From Serripes groenlandicus (lineage: Eukaryota > Mollusca > Bivalvia > Cardiida > Cardiidae): a stretch of 64,000 bases of DNA. Every line of letters starts with the position of its first letter. The stretch's first letter is position 1. Made by a program: the position numbers and the translations under genes. Location of the stretch: NCBI GenBank assembly GCA_031761405.1, contig JASEVX010000011.1, positions 25,469,238 to 25,533,237 of the forward strand. The letters run 5' to 3'. Positions 21,127 to 32,487 of the stretch are shown one piece after another. Below the pieces are notes generated by a model, which did no database searches, was not told where the DNA came from, and saw only the letters and a program-made list of their open reading frames with translations.

Positions 21127-21432
21127 ATGATAGGGGTTTGACGCCGTTTTTAATAATTCTTCAGTCATATCAAAGCGATCCGGTCCGTTCACTTACTCAC
21201 ATGTTCCATGGCTTTCTCATACCAGTACTCAACACAATAGTCTTTCCAAGCAACTGACTCATTTTTCACATATACTGGTAGCCCATTGGTGGAAGACAGA
21301 CGAGTGACGCATGTCGCATTGACTTTTGTCAAACGTCGGAATGCAATGTTTGCCGAGCTTTTAATTCGAACTGACAACCCCTTCATCGATAACCTGCGTC
21401 GCTTCTTACTGAGCTACCGGGGCTCGGCTCGG
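21127..21432 (-). mobile_element. SINE-A
   Basis: GGGGTTTGACGCCGTTTTTA, CCAGTACTCAACACAATAG, CCCATTGGTGGAAGACAGAC, GCCGAGCTTTTAATTCGAAC and a diverged head to CTGAGCTACCGGGGCTCGG. Confidence 0.78.
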
Positions 21433-21529
21433 TGAGCCTAAATGTCTCTTGTCGCAACTTTCCCTCGTACACTATATATAGAGGATACGCCGTTGAACGT
21501 ATGTAATCATAAGTATTTAAGCTCTCTAT

Positions 21530-21660
21530 ATAATGAATGAACAATTATTAATTGTGCAAACTTTGTGGTAAATGAAGAAATTGCACGTTATTTCTTCACA
21601 ATGTTTTCAAAAGACGTCAGCTATGAAGATGTCAGAAAGTGTCTGTATTCTAGAAATATA
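21530..21660. mobile_element. M1 remnant
   Basis: GAAGAAATTGCACGTTATTTC, CACAATGTTTTCAAAAGACG and GTCAGAAAGTGTCTGTATTC are the right half of M1; the ends have decayed. Confidence 0.55.
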
Positions 21661-21722
21661 TTAAAATGTTAGAATGACACCGTGCATAATAGGGACGACG
21701 ATGATGACCACACTAAGGAACA

Positions 21723-21745
21723 ACACGATATGGTCCATATCGTGT
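21723..21745. repeat. 23-bp perfect palindrome
   Basis: ACACGATATGG, one central base, CCATATCGTGT. Isolated; could be an operator-like site or a decayed MITE centre. Confidence 0.7.
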
Positions 21746-21971
21746 CTAGTTGCATAGCTCCTGATATATAGCAGGATTATATTGGAGATTAAACAATCTC
21801 TGTCTGTTTCATTTGGTTACAATCGAAGGTATTTGGTCAGTCGATTCAGTACTATTCCATTCCCTGTTTCGTATATCAAATAAATCCAGGTGTAGATTCG
21901 ATATCCGTATTACCATGAATTAAGGACCAAAACAGGTTATTTAAGGGTACGTATATTTGACTGTATATCAG

Positions 21972-22030
21972 TCTGCTTTAATGGGGTTTTACGCCGTTTC
22001 AGCATTATTTCAGTTATATCACGGCGACAT
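21972..22030 (-). mobile_element. SINE 3' tail fragment (C type)
   Basis: TGGGGTTTTACGCCGTTTCA and CATTATTTCAGTTATATCACGGCG only, without body or head. Confidence 0.6.
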
Positions 22031-22201
22031 ATCAGTCTGTCCCCGCGGTTGATTTGGTATATGTTGACGACCTTTTTAATAGAACTATACATAAGTTGCG
22101 TATTACATGTTATTACATCTTCAATTGCCTCACTGAGACGACGATCTGGAGCACCAATATCATAGTAACACGAGAGATAGTGTAGACGAATTCGAAGCTG
22201 G

Positions 22202-22690
22202 GCGACGCTCTGCGAAAACCAACCGTTTGGGTATTTGCAACCAGGTGTAGATCATTAAAGAAGACTAGATGATGGGGAGTAAACTGGCCTTTCCCCCACA
22301 ATATATCTCTTATTGGTTAACCAATCCCTATGTTGTGGGTACTCACAAGAATCGTCTCATTGAGACGATTATTTTAAGTACCCACAACATAGGACTTGAG
22401 TGTCAAATAAGGATTTTAGAACATGAACAATTCCCCTTATCAATCTGAGCGACGCTCTGCGAAAACCAACCGTTTGGGCATTTGCAACACGTGTAGATCA
22501 TTAAAGAAATGAGGGGGAGTAAACTGGTCTTTTCCCCACAATATCTCTCTTATAAGTTAACCAAACCCTATGTTGTGAGTACTCAAAAGAATCGTCTCAT
22601 TGAGACGATTCTTTTAAGTACCCACAACATAGGACTTGAGTGTCAAATAAGGATTTTAGAATTTGTAAAATGTCCCTTACCTAGAGCTCT
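22202..22690 (+). repeat. Tandem duplication (247-bp unit) carrying two M6 hairpins
   Basis: GCGACGCTCTGCGAAAACC starts units at 22202 and 22449. Each unit holds a 67-bp palindrome (22327-22393 and 22567-22633: CCTATGTTGTGGGTACT arms round ATCGTCTCAT|TGAGACGAT), then GTCAAATAAGGATTTTAGAA and a CCCTTA flank. A third, decayed unit start is at about 22840. Confidence 0.85.
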
Positions 22691-23452
22691 GGATCAATAT
22701 CATCCAGCAGTATTCATTTGGATCCTTGGCGTGGATGCGCACGCAAGTTTTTCCGCACGTGCACTAATTCCTTGAATGTCTGTTTTTCTGGAACACCGCT
22801 TTCTTACTACGTGTTAAGATAGCCTATGCCAATGCAATGAGCAGCACTTTTACGAAAACTAACCGTTGAGCATTTGCAACCAGTGTAGATCATCCAGATC
22901 ATCCAGCGTTACTTGGTTACTATTTATTATGCATGCAAATGGTCTAGTTCGTGTGAACAAATAGACCCCGTTTAGTGTTCCGGAATCGTCTTAAATAAGT
23001 CGCCAGCGAAAGTATTTAGTATGCAGCGTGCGTAGATGGGCAAAGACATGAGGCATCTCACCGCATGCTTAGAATTCTCTATAAATCTATAAAAAGGTCA
23101 TCGTTAAGTCCTTTAACAGAACTTCTCCACGCGGACATGTTCACGGATATTAAATGAAAATTGAAAGCTCGGTTAGATATTGTTATACATATACAGCAGA
23201 ATCGTCACTTTCCCGATCCCAGCTAAACTATGACGGTCTGAAGAAATAAAATGTCCATGACAAGACTTGATAACGTTTTCGGTAATTCGCAGAGCTATTA
23301 CCATAGTCGAGGACCTCTTTTGTGTTTCGTGACTCTTTTATTAACGACAGTGTTCTATATAAACCGTGGGAAAAATGAATTAGGGCCATTTTGATTTCCA
23401 CCGGATTGCGATATCCAGATTCTTCATTGATTGTACTATTTGAAAAAATAAA

Positions 23453-23690
23453 CGCGGGCTATCAATCCATGGGTTGTGAGGTCAATCCCAAGCTCGTGCA
23501 ACATTCTTTACGACGGTTGACGAATGTAATTACGCCAAATCTCATTTGTCTTCCACCAATGGATTAACTATCTGTGTGGAAAGGAAGCAAGTTACTTAAA
23601 CAGGCTCTTGTGAGGAGTACTGGTGTTAGAAATCCAGGACACATATTGGTAGGTAAACTGCCGCCGTGACATACACTGTTACGGGTAGAA
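23453..23690 (+). mobile_element. SINE-A, plus strand, diverged
   Basis: Head GCGGGCTATCAATCCATGGG and TTGTGAGGTCAATCCCAAGC, body CATTTGTCTTCCACCAATGG, and the start of the tail GCCGCCGTGACATACACTGTT. Confidence 0.65.
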
Positions 23691-23998
23691 TATAGTTTCT
23701 AAATTCTCCATATAATAGTGGTTTCTGTGGCCATCTGAAGTCAATGTACCCAATCGGTACACCAAATTTAATTAGTATTGGGAAACCAACCTTCCGGAGT
23801 TAAATGAACAGCGAATATCCCGATCAGGATGCATGAAGTATCTTCCCTTTTCGCCATCTAACCATGCACCCGATCTCGAATCGCCCGACGATCGGTAATA
23901 ACCAGAACTATACAAGATGGCTGTGCACTTTGGTGGTAATTACCATTGATTTCAAAACACTAGAATATCAGTTTTCGAGTAGCTTTTGTTTTTTGTTA

Positions 23999-24206
23999 TA
24001 TTGGGGGGTTTACGTCGATTTCAACATTATTTCAGTTATACCACGGCGACAGTTCATTTATTCATGATCTCTGGGTAAACTAACTAGACTAAAAAACGTG
24101 CCTTATCCAAGGGCATTCCACATTGACCGTCGTGCTGCGACTTGGGATCGAACCCGGGACGTCCGGTTTCAAATCCCCGACGCTAACCACTCGACCACGG
24201 CGGATA
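23999..24206 (-). mobile_element. SINE-C
   Basis: TATTGGGGGGTTTACGTCG, CATTATTTCAGTTATACCACGG, CATGATCTCTGGGTAAACTA, B-box complement GGGATCGAACCCGG and ACCACTCGACCACGGCGG. Confidence 0.82.
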
Positions 24207-24255
24207 TTTTGAGTAGCCGTGTTCATATTATATTTTTAGCAAAGACGCTCCTTAA

Positions 24256-24390
24256 TGTTGTTGAGCCGCGATAGCTCACTCTTTAAAGACAAGGACTTTC
24301 AATGCATGCTTCGTGGGTTCGAATCCCGGCTCTATGTAGCTTGAATACCATCGGAAATGGAGTTTAACTCCAATCAATGAATCAATAGAT
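24256..24390 (+). mobile_element. Short SINE with another tRNA-like head
   Basis: GAGCCGCGATAGCTCACTC, B box GGGTTCGAATCCC at 24315-24327, a very short body and GAGTTTAACTCCAATCAATGA. It ends in the TTAAACTCCAATCAAT part of the common tail, 12 bases before an M4 MITE. Confidence 0.65.
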
Positions 24391-24401
24391 TGTCCCTTCT
24401 A

Positions 24402-24668
24402 TATGAGCCGTCCCACGAGAAATCCAACATTGTTGACTCTGCGTAAAGTATCGATCCGGATCAGACTAAGCATGCCGCGCAGGCTAACCTGGACAGACAC
24501 TTTTCGCCTACTGTGCATTTTCTGTTTCAGGACTCGCTACTCTATACCTCTATTCCCCTGAGACGGAATGTGTCGGACCGGATTAGCCTGCACGGACTGC
24601 GCAGGCTAATCTGGGTCGATACATTACGCAGATGCCATAATGTTGGTTATCTCATGGAACGGCTCATA
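24402..24668. mobile_element. M4 MITE (267 bp)
   Basis: Inverted ends TATGAGCCGTCCCACGAGAAA and CTCATGGAACGGCTCATA. Inner inverted blocks GCGTAAAGTATCGAT / ATCGATACATTACGC-like and CGCAGGCTAA in both directions. A second copy lies at 47.3 kb. The open frame inside is chance. Confidence 0.8.
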
Positions 24669-25014
24669 TATATATATAGGGTAAGAGAAGCAGATGGGTA
24701 TTTAACATAGCGGCATATTGTCTTTATTAGGTACATACACCATTAATTAAAACAATACATGTAATTATTGGTGTCATTCAATTAAAGGTCGCCGAGCGGT
24801 GGACCCCATGGCCTCTTAAACTAGAAACAGATACAAGGAAAACGAAATTATATCATTTCTGGTTATTTTTTATGAGCTACATACATAGCCTAGAACGATT
24901 CTGGTGTTATGTATTACATAAAAAAAACGTCTTAAATGTAAGACAAACATGAAGGGAAACCCCGAACGCATCCCCGTCGCATGACCATGCTCTGTATAGA
25001 AGTTACAATACAAC

Positions 25015-25310
25015 AAATAAATTCCTTCTCTGCTTTCATGTAAATCAACCAGTTTCAAAGCTGAATTGTCGCACTTTTTAAGCGTTTTACAGATAGATCA
25101 CCATATATATGATTGAAAAGAATTACCTCTTAGCTTTAAAACAATCGACGACAGTGGGGTGCACGTATTATGCTAGATAGAATGCACCCTGCGAATATGG
25201 TTACCGTCATTTTGGATGAAATCGGGCTGGGACGAAACTGGCTTTTCACATACCCTACTTTCACTTTCAAACAATGTCAAAACACTCAAAATGATCAAAT
25301 GGGCGAAGAT
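25015..25310 (+). repeat. Interspersed repeat R1, copy 1
   Basis: TTCATGTAAATCAACCAGTTTC, AATTGTCGCAC, ATCGGGCTGGGACGAAACTGG and CACTCAAAATGATCAAAT match a second plus copy near 57.6 kb and two minus copies at 53 and 54.7 kb. No terminal repeats or tRNA head seen; class unknown. Confidence 0.6.
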
Positions 25311-25871
25311 AAATTTGGCGTAACTTGACCTCTATACGGTTGATCGCTCAACCCAACATGTTTATCCCAATTTATGAACTGTTCCTTATGCAAAGCTGTG
25401 CGGGTCCATAATAAAGATTCACCATTGAACTGGTTAAATTTAGTGGAATTAATGACCAGATTACACATGTATGCAGTATTTTGTAGTTTCTTGAATTTAC
25501 CAGATGCTCCCATGATACAATTACTTGACGAAAGAGATGTCGAGGTATTACCACGATAAGACTGCACTAGACCCCAATTCCACCAACATAACTTAGTGAT
25601 AAGCAATACTTAAATGCGTAAAAGCGTATTTCATAGTTTTTGTTTCACAGATATAAATGCCTAAACATTGAATTTCTTTATAAGGATTGTTAGTCATCAA
25701 GGTTATGTATGTATGTCATACTTGATCAACTTGATCATTTTTTTTTTTTTAATTATTTTGTCAAATATATGTGGTGGAATGTATTCCGACCTTGTTTAAG
25801 ATTTATTTGAAAGTTTCACTTAGTATCGGGTGTCTCCGGCCACCTCACGGAAGTAACCGAATTCCGTTTAA

Positions 25872-26076
25872 CCCTTTTAGCGCCGAATCGTTTAAAGTAG
25901 ACTCTTCTATGTTCAAAATCGGACGACTCTATTTTCATGTTATAGGATTTTTGGAATATTTTATAACTCACAGCCAAACAATGCAGATTTCAGGTGAGAC
26001 AGCTCGTCACGAGCTGACTCGCCTGAATCTGCATTGTTTTGCAAAAAGCTCAATATTGCTTTTGGCGCTGAAAGAG
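25872..26076. mobile_element. M2 MITE, TTAA-flanked
   Basis: TTAA at 25868-25871 and 26077-26080; ends CCCTTTTAGCGCCGAATCG and TTTTGGCGCTGAAAGAG; central palindrome CAGCTCGTCACGAGCTG. Confidence 0.8.
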
Positions 26077-26484
26077 TTAAGAATGCGAAATCATCTACCG
26101 AATCAAATCATGTATATTTGTGTAAATCCGAAGTTATTCACATATGAAATATGCCGATTTTGAGTAATCAATAAGAATTTGTGAACTATTTTACAACACG
26201 CACACCTTTTTTAAACGGCTGTACGGTCAATAGCCGTTGAAAACGTTTCGACCGCAATAAACGCCTAAATTGCTTTGCAATTGAATCCGACTAAAATGAA
26301 TGAAATCACACATCAGGTGTGTCAGTCAAAATGTTCAATAAGATCTCAAATTTAACATACCTAATGATGTCGATATCTTTAGTGAGATTCTTCATGTGCT
26401 CAATGTGATCTTTAATATTCCCTTGTGATATAAAGCGTATTTTGGAGCGTTCGTGCTGTCGGTTTAGTCATTTCCAAAATACAA

Positions 26485-26660
26485 TATATCTGCAGCAGAC
26501 GGCTTTAAAAATCACCTTTGCAAAACTATGGTAAATCACATTATTATTAGTGCATTGAGTTAAAAAAAATCGCGGTTAATGGAGAAATTGCTCATGATGA
26601 GCAATTTCTACTTTCGCCACAATGTTTTCTAAAGTCATGTGATTGGTTCCCTTTCCCGTA
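26485..26660. mobile_element. M1 MITE, degraded ends
   Basis: ATCTGCAGCAGACGGCTTTA, central GGAGAAATTGCTCATGATGAGCAATTTC hairpin (split by 4 bases) and CCACAATGTTTTCTAAAGTC. Confidence 0.75.
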
Positions 26661-26664
26661 CCCA

Positions 26665-27517
26665 TAATCCATTGATCTCAAATATATAACAACGATTCGT
26701 ACTGAAATCATACAGTTGTGTTCAACACTTCACAAACAATCAACGATCGTTCCTTTGTGAACATGCGGTTTCCACGGTGATTACAGGACTCGGTGTGGAA
26801 TAACTTGACTACACCTGCGATGACACACGCTGATATTGACCATCCCTTTTTTGTAAAGTCTCGAAGGTCGATTTTCGTGTGACCTTTGCCCGTTATTTTC
26901 TTTGACTCTTAACATCTATCGTGACTTGATAAAGTAATAACCCAAAACGACCATGAAAAGCTTTAAGGATATCCTGATATCCAAATTGAAATTAGTCGGG
27001 CCACAATAATATATTCTATATAATTACACTGCAGTTCCTAAATCATCCCACCAGTCCCACAATCTGGTCATATGCCCTTTGTTCTTTTTACTGGTTCTTT
27101 CTTTAATTAATTAATGAGTCGACTAAATATTTGACGAACAGATTCAGATCACACGCAGATACATACATTTATATAATACTTCTCACATCGAGTTGTTAAT
27201 TTGTATCTTGTACAAAGATTCAAGTGTCTCCACACACGCCGAGAAGACAAGTTTCTTTTAATCAATAATGAACTTTTCAAGAAGACAGGAAATCTTGTCC
27301 AGAAATACTGAATGACAAAATGATGAAGCTTGCATGTTAAGAAGTTGTAACATAACTCACTCAAAGACGACCCGATGTAATTGAATCCTTGAATTATCGT
27401 CTTTCTTAATAGGTAATTACACCCTTAACCCTGGCACAAACGCCTTAAAGGTCAATGCTTCTACAAGATATTTCCAATATATGGGCGAGGTCAATCGATA
27501 ACCGACCATCAGAGGTT
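26665..27517. other. No feature seen
   Basis: No gene, repeat or motif could be supported here, nor in 25311-25867 and 26081-26484. Confidence 0.5.
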
Positions 27518-27800
27518 TTGATTGATTGATTGTTTTCAACAATTTTCAGTCATATCACGGCGGCCAGGTCACCTACTCATGTATTTTCTGGCTTTCTCAC
27601 TAAGGCACTCAACACAACATACAATCCAAGCAGCAGCTAGCTGCTTTTCCACATGGACTGTAAGCGCATTGGTGGAAAAACGAATGACGCTTATCAGAGT
27701 GATTTTTGTCAATCGACGGAAAGAATGGTGGTCGAGATGGTGCTCGAACTAAGAACCCCTAGATTCAAAGTCCGCGTCGCTACCGACTGACCTAAATGGA
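27518..27800 (-). mobile_element. SINE-A
   Basis: GATTGATTGATTGTTTTCAAC, TTCAGTCATATCACGGCGG, GCGCATTGGTGGAAAAACG and a head to CGTCGCTACCGACTGACC. Confidence 0.8.
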
Positions 27801-27814
27801 AAAAGCTCGGCTGT

Positions 27815-27932
27815 AAGGTTTTGAAAGTTGTCATAAAATATCATCGTGAGTAATTTCACTTTCTTTCCACAAAATCATCTTAGGTTGTCTGTCGCGCAGA
27901 TGTTAAAAGACATCTGAATCAGGGACAGGTTT
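27815..27932. mobile_element. M1 remnant
   Basis: CCACAAAATCATCTTAGGTTG, TCGCGCAGATGTTAAAAGAC and CAGGGACAGGTTTA look like a decayed M1 right half. Confidence 0.35.
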
Positions 27933-28356
27933 ATTTCCTTACAATTCTTAATTTGTACACACAAAGAAATTACCAAATTTTCAAATTATCAAAGTCTTGC
28001 TGTTTGAATTTATAACTAAAGTCAGAAAGTGCAATTTGAAATTTAAACACGGTGTGAGGATAGTATAGGGTTGTGTAATATCATTTGGTTTGATACTTTG
28101 TATGGTTATACAAAAGGAAATGTAAATATCAAAAACTAAACTTCATATAATGTGTTTCGCAATGAGTCTTACATGTACAAGCCACAGTACAGGTAAACTA
28201 ATACTCTGATAGACACATGCAATGTTTAATTTCTTCGTATATGCTAGCTGATCTGTATCTACATTTGTTGTGCATTCAGTTATGTTATATTTGATGCAGT
28301 TTTGCTAATAACCGATATCAGTAGTGAGTATGACTTTTGACTTTTTGACCTGTCTA

Positions 28357-28805
28357 GATACGATGTCCTTTGACGACAATCCTGGCTAAATACAAATTAA
28401 ATACGTGTTAATTCATTCTCTTCGCGTTGGTAAGCGCTTTATATTTCATCCGTTGGTTTAGATTTGTTTGGGGCAGTATTACTTATATACGATATACATA
28501 GAATGCATGTCCTTTAACGACAATTCTGTCTAAATATTGTCAAAATACTATAGCTTTAGTACGTATGTCCTTTGAAGACAATACTCTCTAAATCCTGTCT
28601 AAATACTATAGCTTTATTACGTATGTCCTTCGACGACAATCCTGTCTAAACGCTGTCAAAATACTTAAGCTTTAGAACGTATGTCATTCGCTGACAATCC
28701 TGTCTAAATACAACAGCTTTAGTAAGTGTGCCCTTTGACGACACTCTTTTCTCTACGCCATGGTAAGCGCTATATATTACATCCGTTGGTTTAGATTTGT
28801 TTGTA
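28357..28805. repeat. Complex tandem array, 58-bp unit within a larger duplication
   Basis: ATGTCCTTTGACGACAATCC-type units start at 28507, 28565, 28623 and 28681 (period 58), with a shortened one near 28727. GGTAAGCGCTTTATATTTCA and ATCCGTTGGTTTAGATTTG occur both before and after the 58-bp units, so an outer duplication of about 330 bp is also present. Confidence 0.75.
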
Positions 28806-28807
28806 CG

Positions 28808-28990
28808 GGGCTTTACACTGCCTACAACAACTTTTCGGTTATATAATGGCATTTTACTTGGTTAATTGCCAGCACTACTGGCGCATTTATCATCTCACAA
28901 GTGAGTCAGTCGCAACAATGAGCGCCAAAGAGAGAATGCCATTTCTACCCGTGTAAAAGCCTTTGGGATGGCAACGCCGGGGCATTGGTA
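28808..28990 (-). mobile_element. SINE-B, diverged
   Basis: GCACTACTGGCGCATTTATC, AGTGAGTCAGTCGCAAC, GAGCGCCAAAGAG and GGATGGCAACGCCGGGGCATT follow the SINE-B layout; the head is mostly lost. Confidence 0.55.
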
Positions 28991-29074
28991 TATTTATAAA
29001 TGATGTTCAATATCTCTCTTCAAGATTCAGTTTAAAAGATGGGTTATATGTCCAAGTTTATATTCAAGAATCAG

Positions 29075-29255
29075 TCAGAGCTCTAGAAAAGGGACATTTT
29101 TCATGTTCTAAAATCCTTATTTGACACTCAAACCCTATGTTGTGGGTACTTAAATGATTCGTCTGAATGAGATGATCATTTTGAGTACCCACAATATAGG
29201 GTTTGGTTAACTAATAAGGGAGATATTGTGGGGAAAAGATCAGTTTACCCCCCCC
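29075..29255 (-). mobile_element. M6 hairpin repeat, opposite orientation
   Basis: AGAGCTCTAGAAAAGGGACA, TTCTAAAATCCTTATTTGAC, the palindrome at 29134-29200 with a few mismatches near the centre, then TAATAAGGGAGATATTGTGG. A C-rich tract follows. Confidence 0.8.
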
Positions 29256-29284
29256 CGACCCCCCCACCCCCCCACCCCCCCTCC
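29249..29284. repeat. C-rich tract
   Basis: Runs of C broken by G, A and T, directly after an M6 copy. Confidence 0.85.
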
Positions 29285-30097
29285 CATATCTAGTCCTATG
29301 AATTGAGCTTCGCGTTTCATCATCGCAAAGATGAACTTCCTTGTCAGCATCAAATTAAAGTAGAAAAAAAAAGATAATTGAAAAAGAAATCCACAACAAT
29401 AAAGTTAGCCCTCTCAGACCCATGATTACTTGGAAATGAATTAGAAACCGCAAAGTTCGTTACCTTAATGGATCTGATCAGTTTTATACTGTACAAATTA
29501 GACCCGTTTCTGATCAAGATGCCCCATTCCATTTAATGAAATTACTCTAGTACGCCGACCTGCACGCTATAGTTACTTACTCCCGGCTTCAAACGAATTT
29601 AGCCAGAACGAGGTCGGATGCGCAAAACAAATTGCAACTAATTAAATGCACCACGTAACGGCCTCTCCTTTGGGTACATCGTGGGTGTATTTACCTTTTC
29701 TGGGCAAAAGAACTACCTCGAATGCATCCCGTCTTCATCTTTGTACTTTCTTAAAACACCCTCTTCTACTTATTACAAATTCTATAATATGATTACAAAT
29801 TGTACTCAGTAAAAAAATGTTTTTATTTAAAATGGCAAGACCTAGATAAAACAATTCACATTTTGCTATTTGGTTAGTATATGAAGGGTAATCCGAATAT
29901 TTGTAAATTTCATTTACATTATTTCTCTTAAAGTACTTCTAATAATAACAATAAAACGGATAAAATTAAGTATATTCTTAAAAACAAGCAACCTTGTTTG
30001 TTAAGTGATTTAGTTATGTTCTATAATAATAAGAAGGATATTCAAAATAATCCTTAAGAATAATAAAAAGTAAATAAATATATAATGATACTGATAC
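29285..30097. other. No feature seen
   Basis: AT-rich, ending in the AAT microsatellite. 30241-30887 likewise has only a faint old repeat near 30660. Confidence 0.5.
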
Positions 30098-30240
<143 letters not shown>

Positions 30241-30887
30241 GTATTATTATGAATATAATAAATATTATTATAATAAAACAATAATAATTCAAAAAAGCAA
30301 TAATTTAATAATAATCATAACGATAAAAAGCTTACCTCCTTAGTTTCTAACAAAAGGTATGTATGTAGAATATACTTTCAGTTGCTCTTTTCTTTTGAAT
30401 TAAAAATGCTTTGAATGTCTGCTTCTCCATGTGAGTCTTCCACAAATGTCAGGCAATTCTTCCATAAATTTGCTTTTATACAGATATATATAGTTATATA
30501 AACAGTAAAAACATGGTCGTCCGTGTAAAAGCAGTGTTTCATGACGAACACATTTGCGGCTAATGTAGATCCGAAAAAATCTGTTTATCCTCAACGTCTC
30601 ATTGGTTCTGTGCCCTTCGTCAGAGGGCACCGTAACAAGCAGGATTCATTTCATTTGAATCAACTCACCTGGCTGTACAGACTGATCTGGATCTACACTT
30701 GTCGCATAGACCCTGATAGGGTTCGTTCTCCCGGAGCACGTCTCATGTTAAGATCGAGGATGGAGCTCAAATTAGCACTTTAAGAAAACGTGCACTGAAC
30801 TTGGATTGGCAACAACTTTAACGCTTTCCCACAGTCCATTCCGATTTATCCCACTATTTATTCTAATAGAAAACAACCAGTTGACAA

Positions 30888-31142
30888 TTGATTGATTGAT
30901 TGGGGTTTAACGCCGTTTTTAACAATTTCTATGTCATATCACGGCGGCCAGTTCACCTACTCATATGTTTCCTAGTTTTCGCACACCAGTACTCCACACA
31001 ACAATCTTCCCAAGCAACTGGCCGCTTTTCCACATAGACTTAGCCCATTGGTGGAAGACAAATGACGCATGTCGCAATGACTTTTGTCAAACGTCGGAAA
31101 GAAAGTTGACCGAGCCGGGATTCGAACTCACAACCCCTGCGT
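30888..31142 (-). mobile_element. SINE-A, head interrupted
   Basis: GATTGATTGATTGGGGTTTA, TATGTCATATCACGGCGGCC, CCCATTGGTGGAAGACAAATG, GCCGGGATTCGAACTCACAA. Similarity ends at CCCCTG where an inverted-repeat region begins. Confidence 0.8.
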
Positions 31143-31510
31143 TAATGTTGTTGCCACTACGTGGCGGAAGTTAATGTGAGTCATCAGAAAGGGTCTGTAT
31201 GTTTGTATGTGTGTGGGAAAGCGTTAATGTCGTTGCCACGACGTGGCAGAAGTTTTCCTACAGTGCTAATGTGAGTCATCAGAAAGGGTCTGTCTATATG
31301 TAAGTAAGTCAATAAGTAAGTAAATCGTTTATTATTGTGACTCGTGCATATTTAAAGATTTAGTTACAAATACATTTACAATTGCAAAGAGCACCCGGCC
31401 TTAGGGGCCTATAAGTCACATTTCCCACACACATACAAACATACAGACCCTTTCTGATGACTCACATTAACTTCCGCTACGTAGTGGCAACGACATTAAC
31501 GCTTTCCCAC
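31141..31510. repeat. Inverted repeat around a LINE tail
   Basis: The left arm (GTTAATGTTGTTGCCACTACG, AAGTTAATGTGAGTCATCAG, AAAGGGTCTGTATGTTTG) is repeated in reverse complement at 31420-31510. A second, shorter left copy lies at 31226-31295. The arms end in GTGTGTGGGAAAGCGTTAA, which resembles the M1 terminus. Confidence 0.75.
31302..31425 (-). mobile_element. LINE 3' tail fragment with TTAC-type simple tail
   Basis: On the minus strand: GGCCCCTAAGGCCGGGTGC, then AATTGTAAATGTATTTGTAA, AATAATAAACG and a TTACTTACTTA tail. This resembles animal LINE 3'UTRs ending in short tandem repeats. It lies in the middle of an inverted repeat (31141-31215 and 31420-31510). Confidence 0.45.
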
Positions 31511-31808
31511 ACACATACATACATACATACATACATACATACATACATACATACATACATACATACATACATACATACATACATACATACATACATACAG
31601 ACGCTTATTGACGCCCCTGAAGCAAACGACTCTACATATATCTAGGCTATACTATTGTACACCTTCATAAATGATAAAAAAAAGATTTTTGAAGGCAGTT
31701 AAAATCATTGTGGCAAATGGAGAAATTGCTCATCATGATGCCACGATGATTTCTGAAGTCGTATTCTGTAAAGGCGTCATAGGACGTTTATATCAGGGAT
31801 AGGGTTAA
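31498..31808. mobile_element. M1 MITE with a microsatellite grown inside its left end
   Basis: TTAACGCTTTCCCACACAC starts the left end; CATA then expands to about 90 bp (31512-31600) before CAGACGCTTATTGACGCC resumes the family sequence. The right end is ATCAGGGATAGGG plus TTAA. Confidence 0.75.
31512..31600. repeat. (CATA)n microsatellite
   Basis: About 22 uninterrupted CATA units. Other M1 copies have CACATATA at the same place, which is a plausible seed. Confidence 0.95.
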
Positions 31809-32425
31809 ATAGGCTAAACAAAATTAAGGTTGACATTACTTTTTGGTGACTTTAGCATACAATGGAAGGTATTTCCTTTAGGGTCGTCTTTGATACTATA
31901 CGATTTCATTGATAATAAGTCACACATCACTGTAAATTATTTGAATTTATTTAATATATATAAGACTTTGCATCGTTGTTTGTATTGAAACTTTCTTTCT
32001 TGGAGATATGCGATCGAAAAACGTTTGTGTATGAAACTTAAAAGGAATGTTAATAACACTATTGTGAAAATATGCTAAATATATTAGTTTCCATTGTATA
32101 CATCCTCTACCCAACATTATCAACGTATCTCCAACAATATTGTACCTTTCATACTAAGATATAAACTACATCTTACAATTCCTATATATATTTTTTCGGC
32201 GATAGCTGCTTAACCTCAGTTTTGACCTAGATGTTAAACAAATGATCTAAATTGTAGACCAATCAAATGTTGTATTTAATGAATAATGTCGAAGAAATAA
32301 AGGAAATGAAACGTTTTGATTGGTTCATAGTTAAGTTGGAGATTCTACGAGAGGTACTAATAATAAGTTTTGAAATAAAATGTTCTGCATACTAACCTTA
32401 AGTGTTTTCCTTAAGAAAACATTTT
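31809..32425. other. No feature seen
   Basis: AT-rich DNA without recognisable coding or repeat signal; 32488-32917 is the same. Confidence 0.5.
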
Positions 32426-32487
32426 CAGTGAAAACAATCAGTGAAAACAATCAGTGAAAACAATCAGTGAAAACAATCAGTGAAAAC
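32426..32487. repeat. Tandem repeat, 13-bp unit, five copies
   Basis: CAGTGAAAACAAT starts at 32426, 32439, 32452, 32465 and 32478 with no variation except at the last end. Confidence 0.95.

Noticed and set aside
24513..24710. 65-residue open frame
   Set aside because: It lies within the M4 MITE; the 47349-47543 frame is its counterpart in the second copy. Shared reading reflects repeat homology, not a protein.
31457..31645. Frame with [12 protein letters not shown] repeats
   Set aside because: Translation of the CATA microsatellite.
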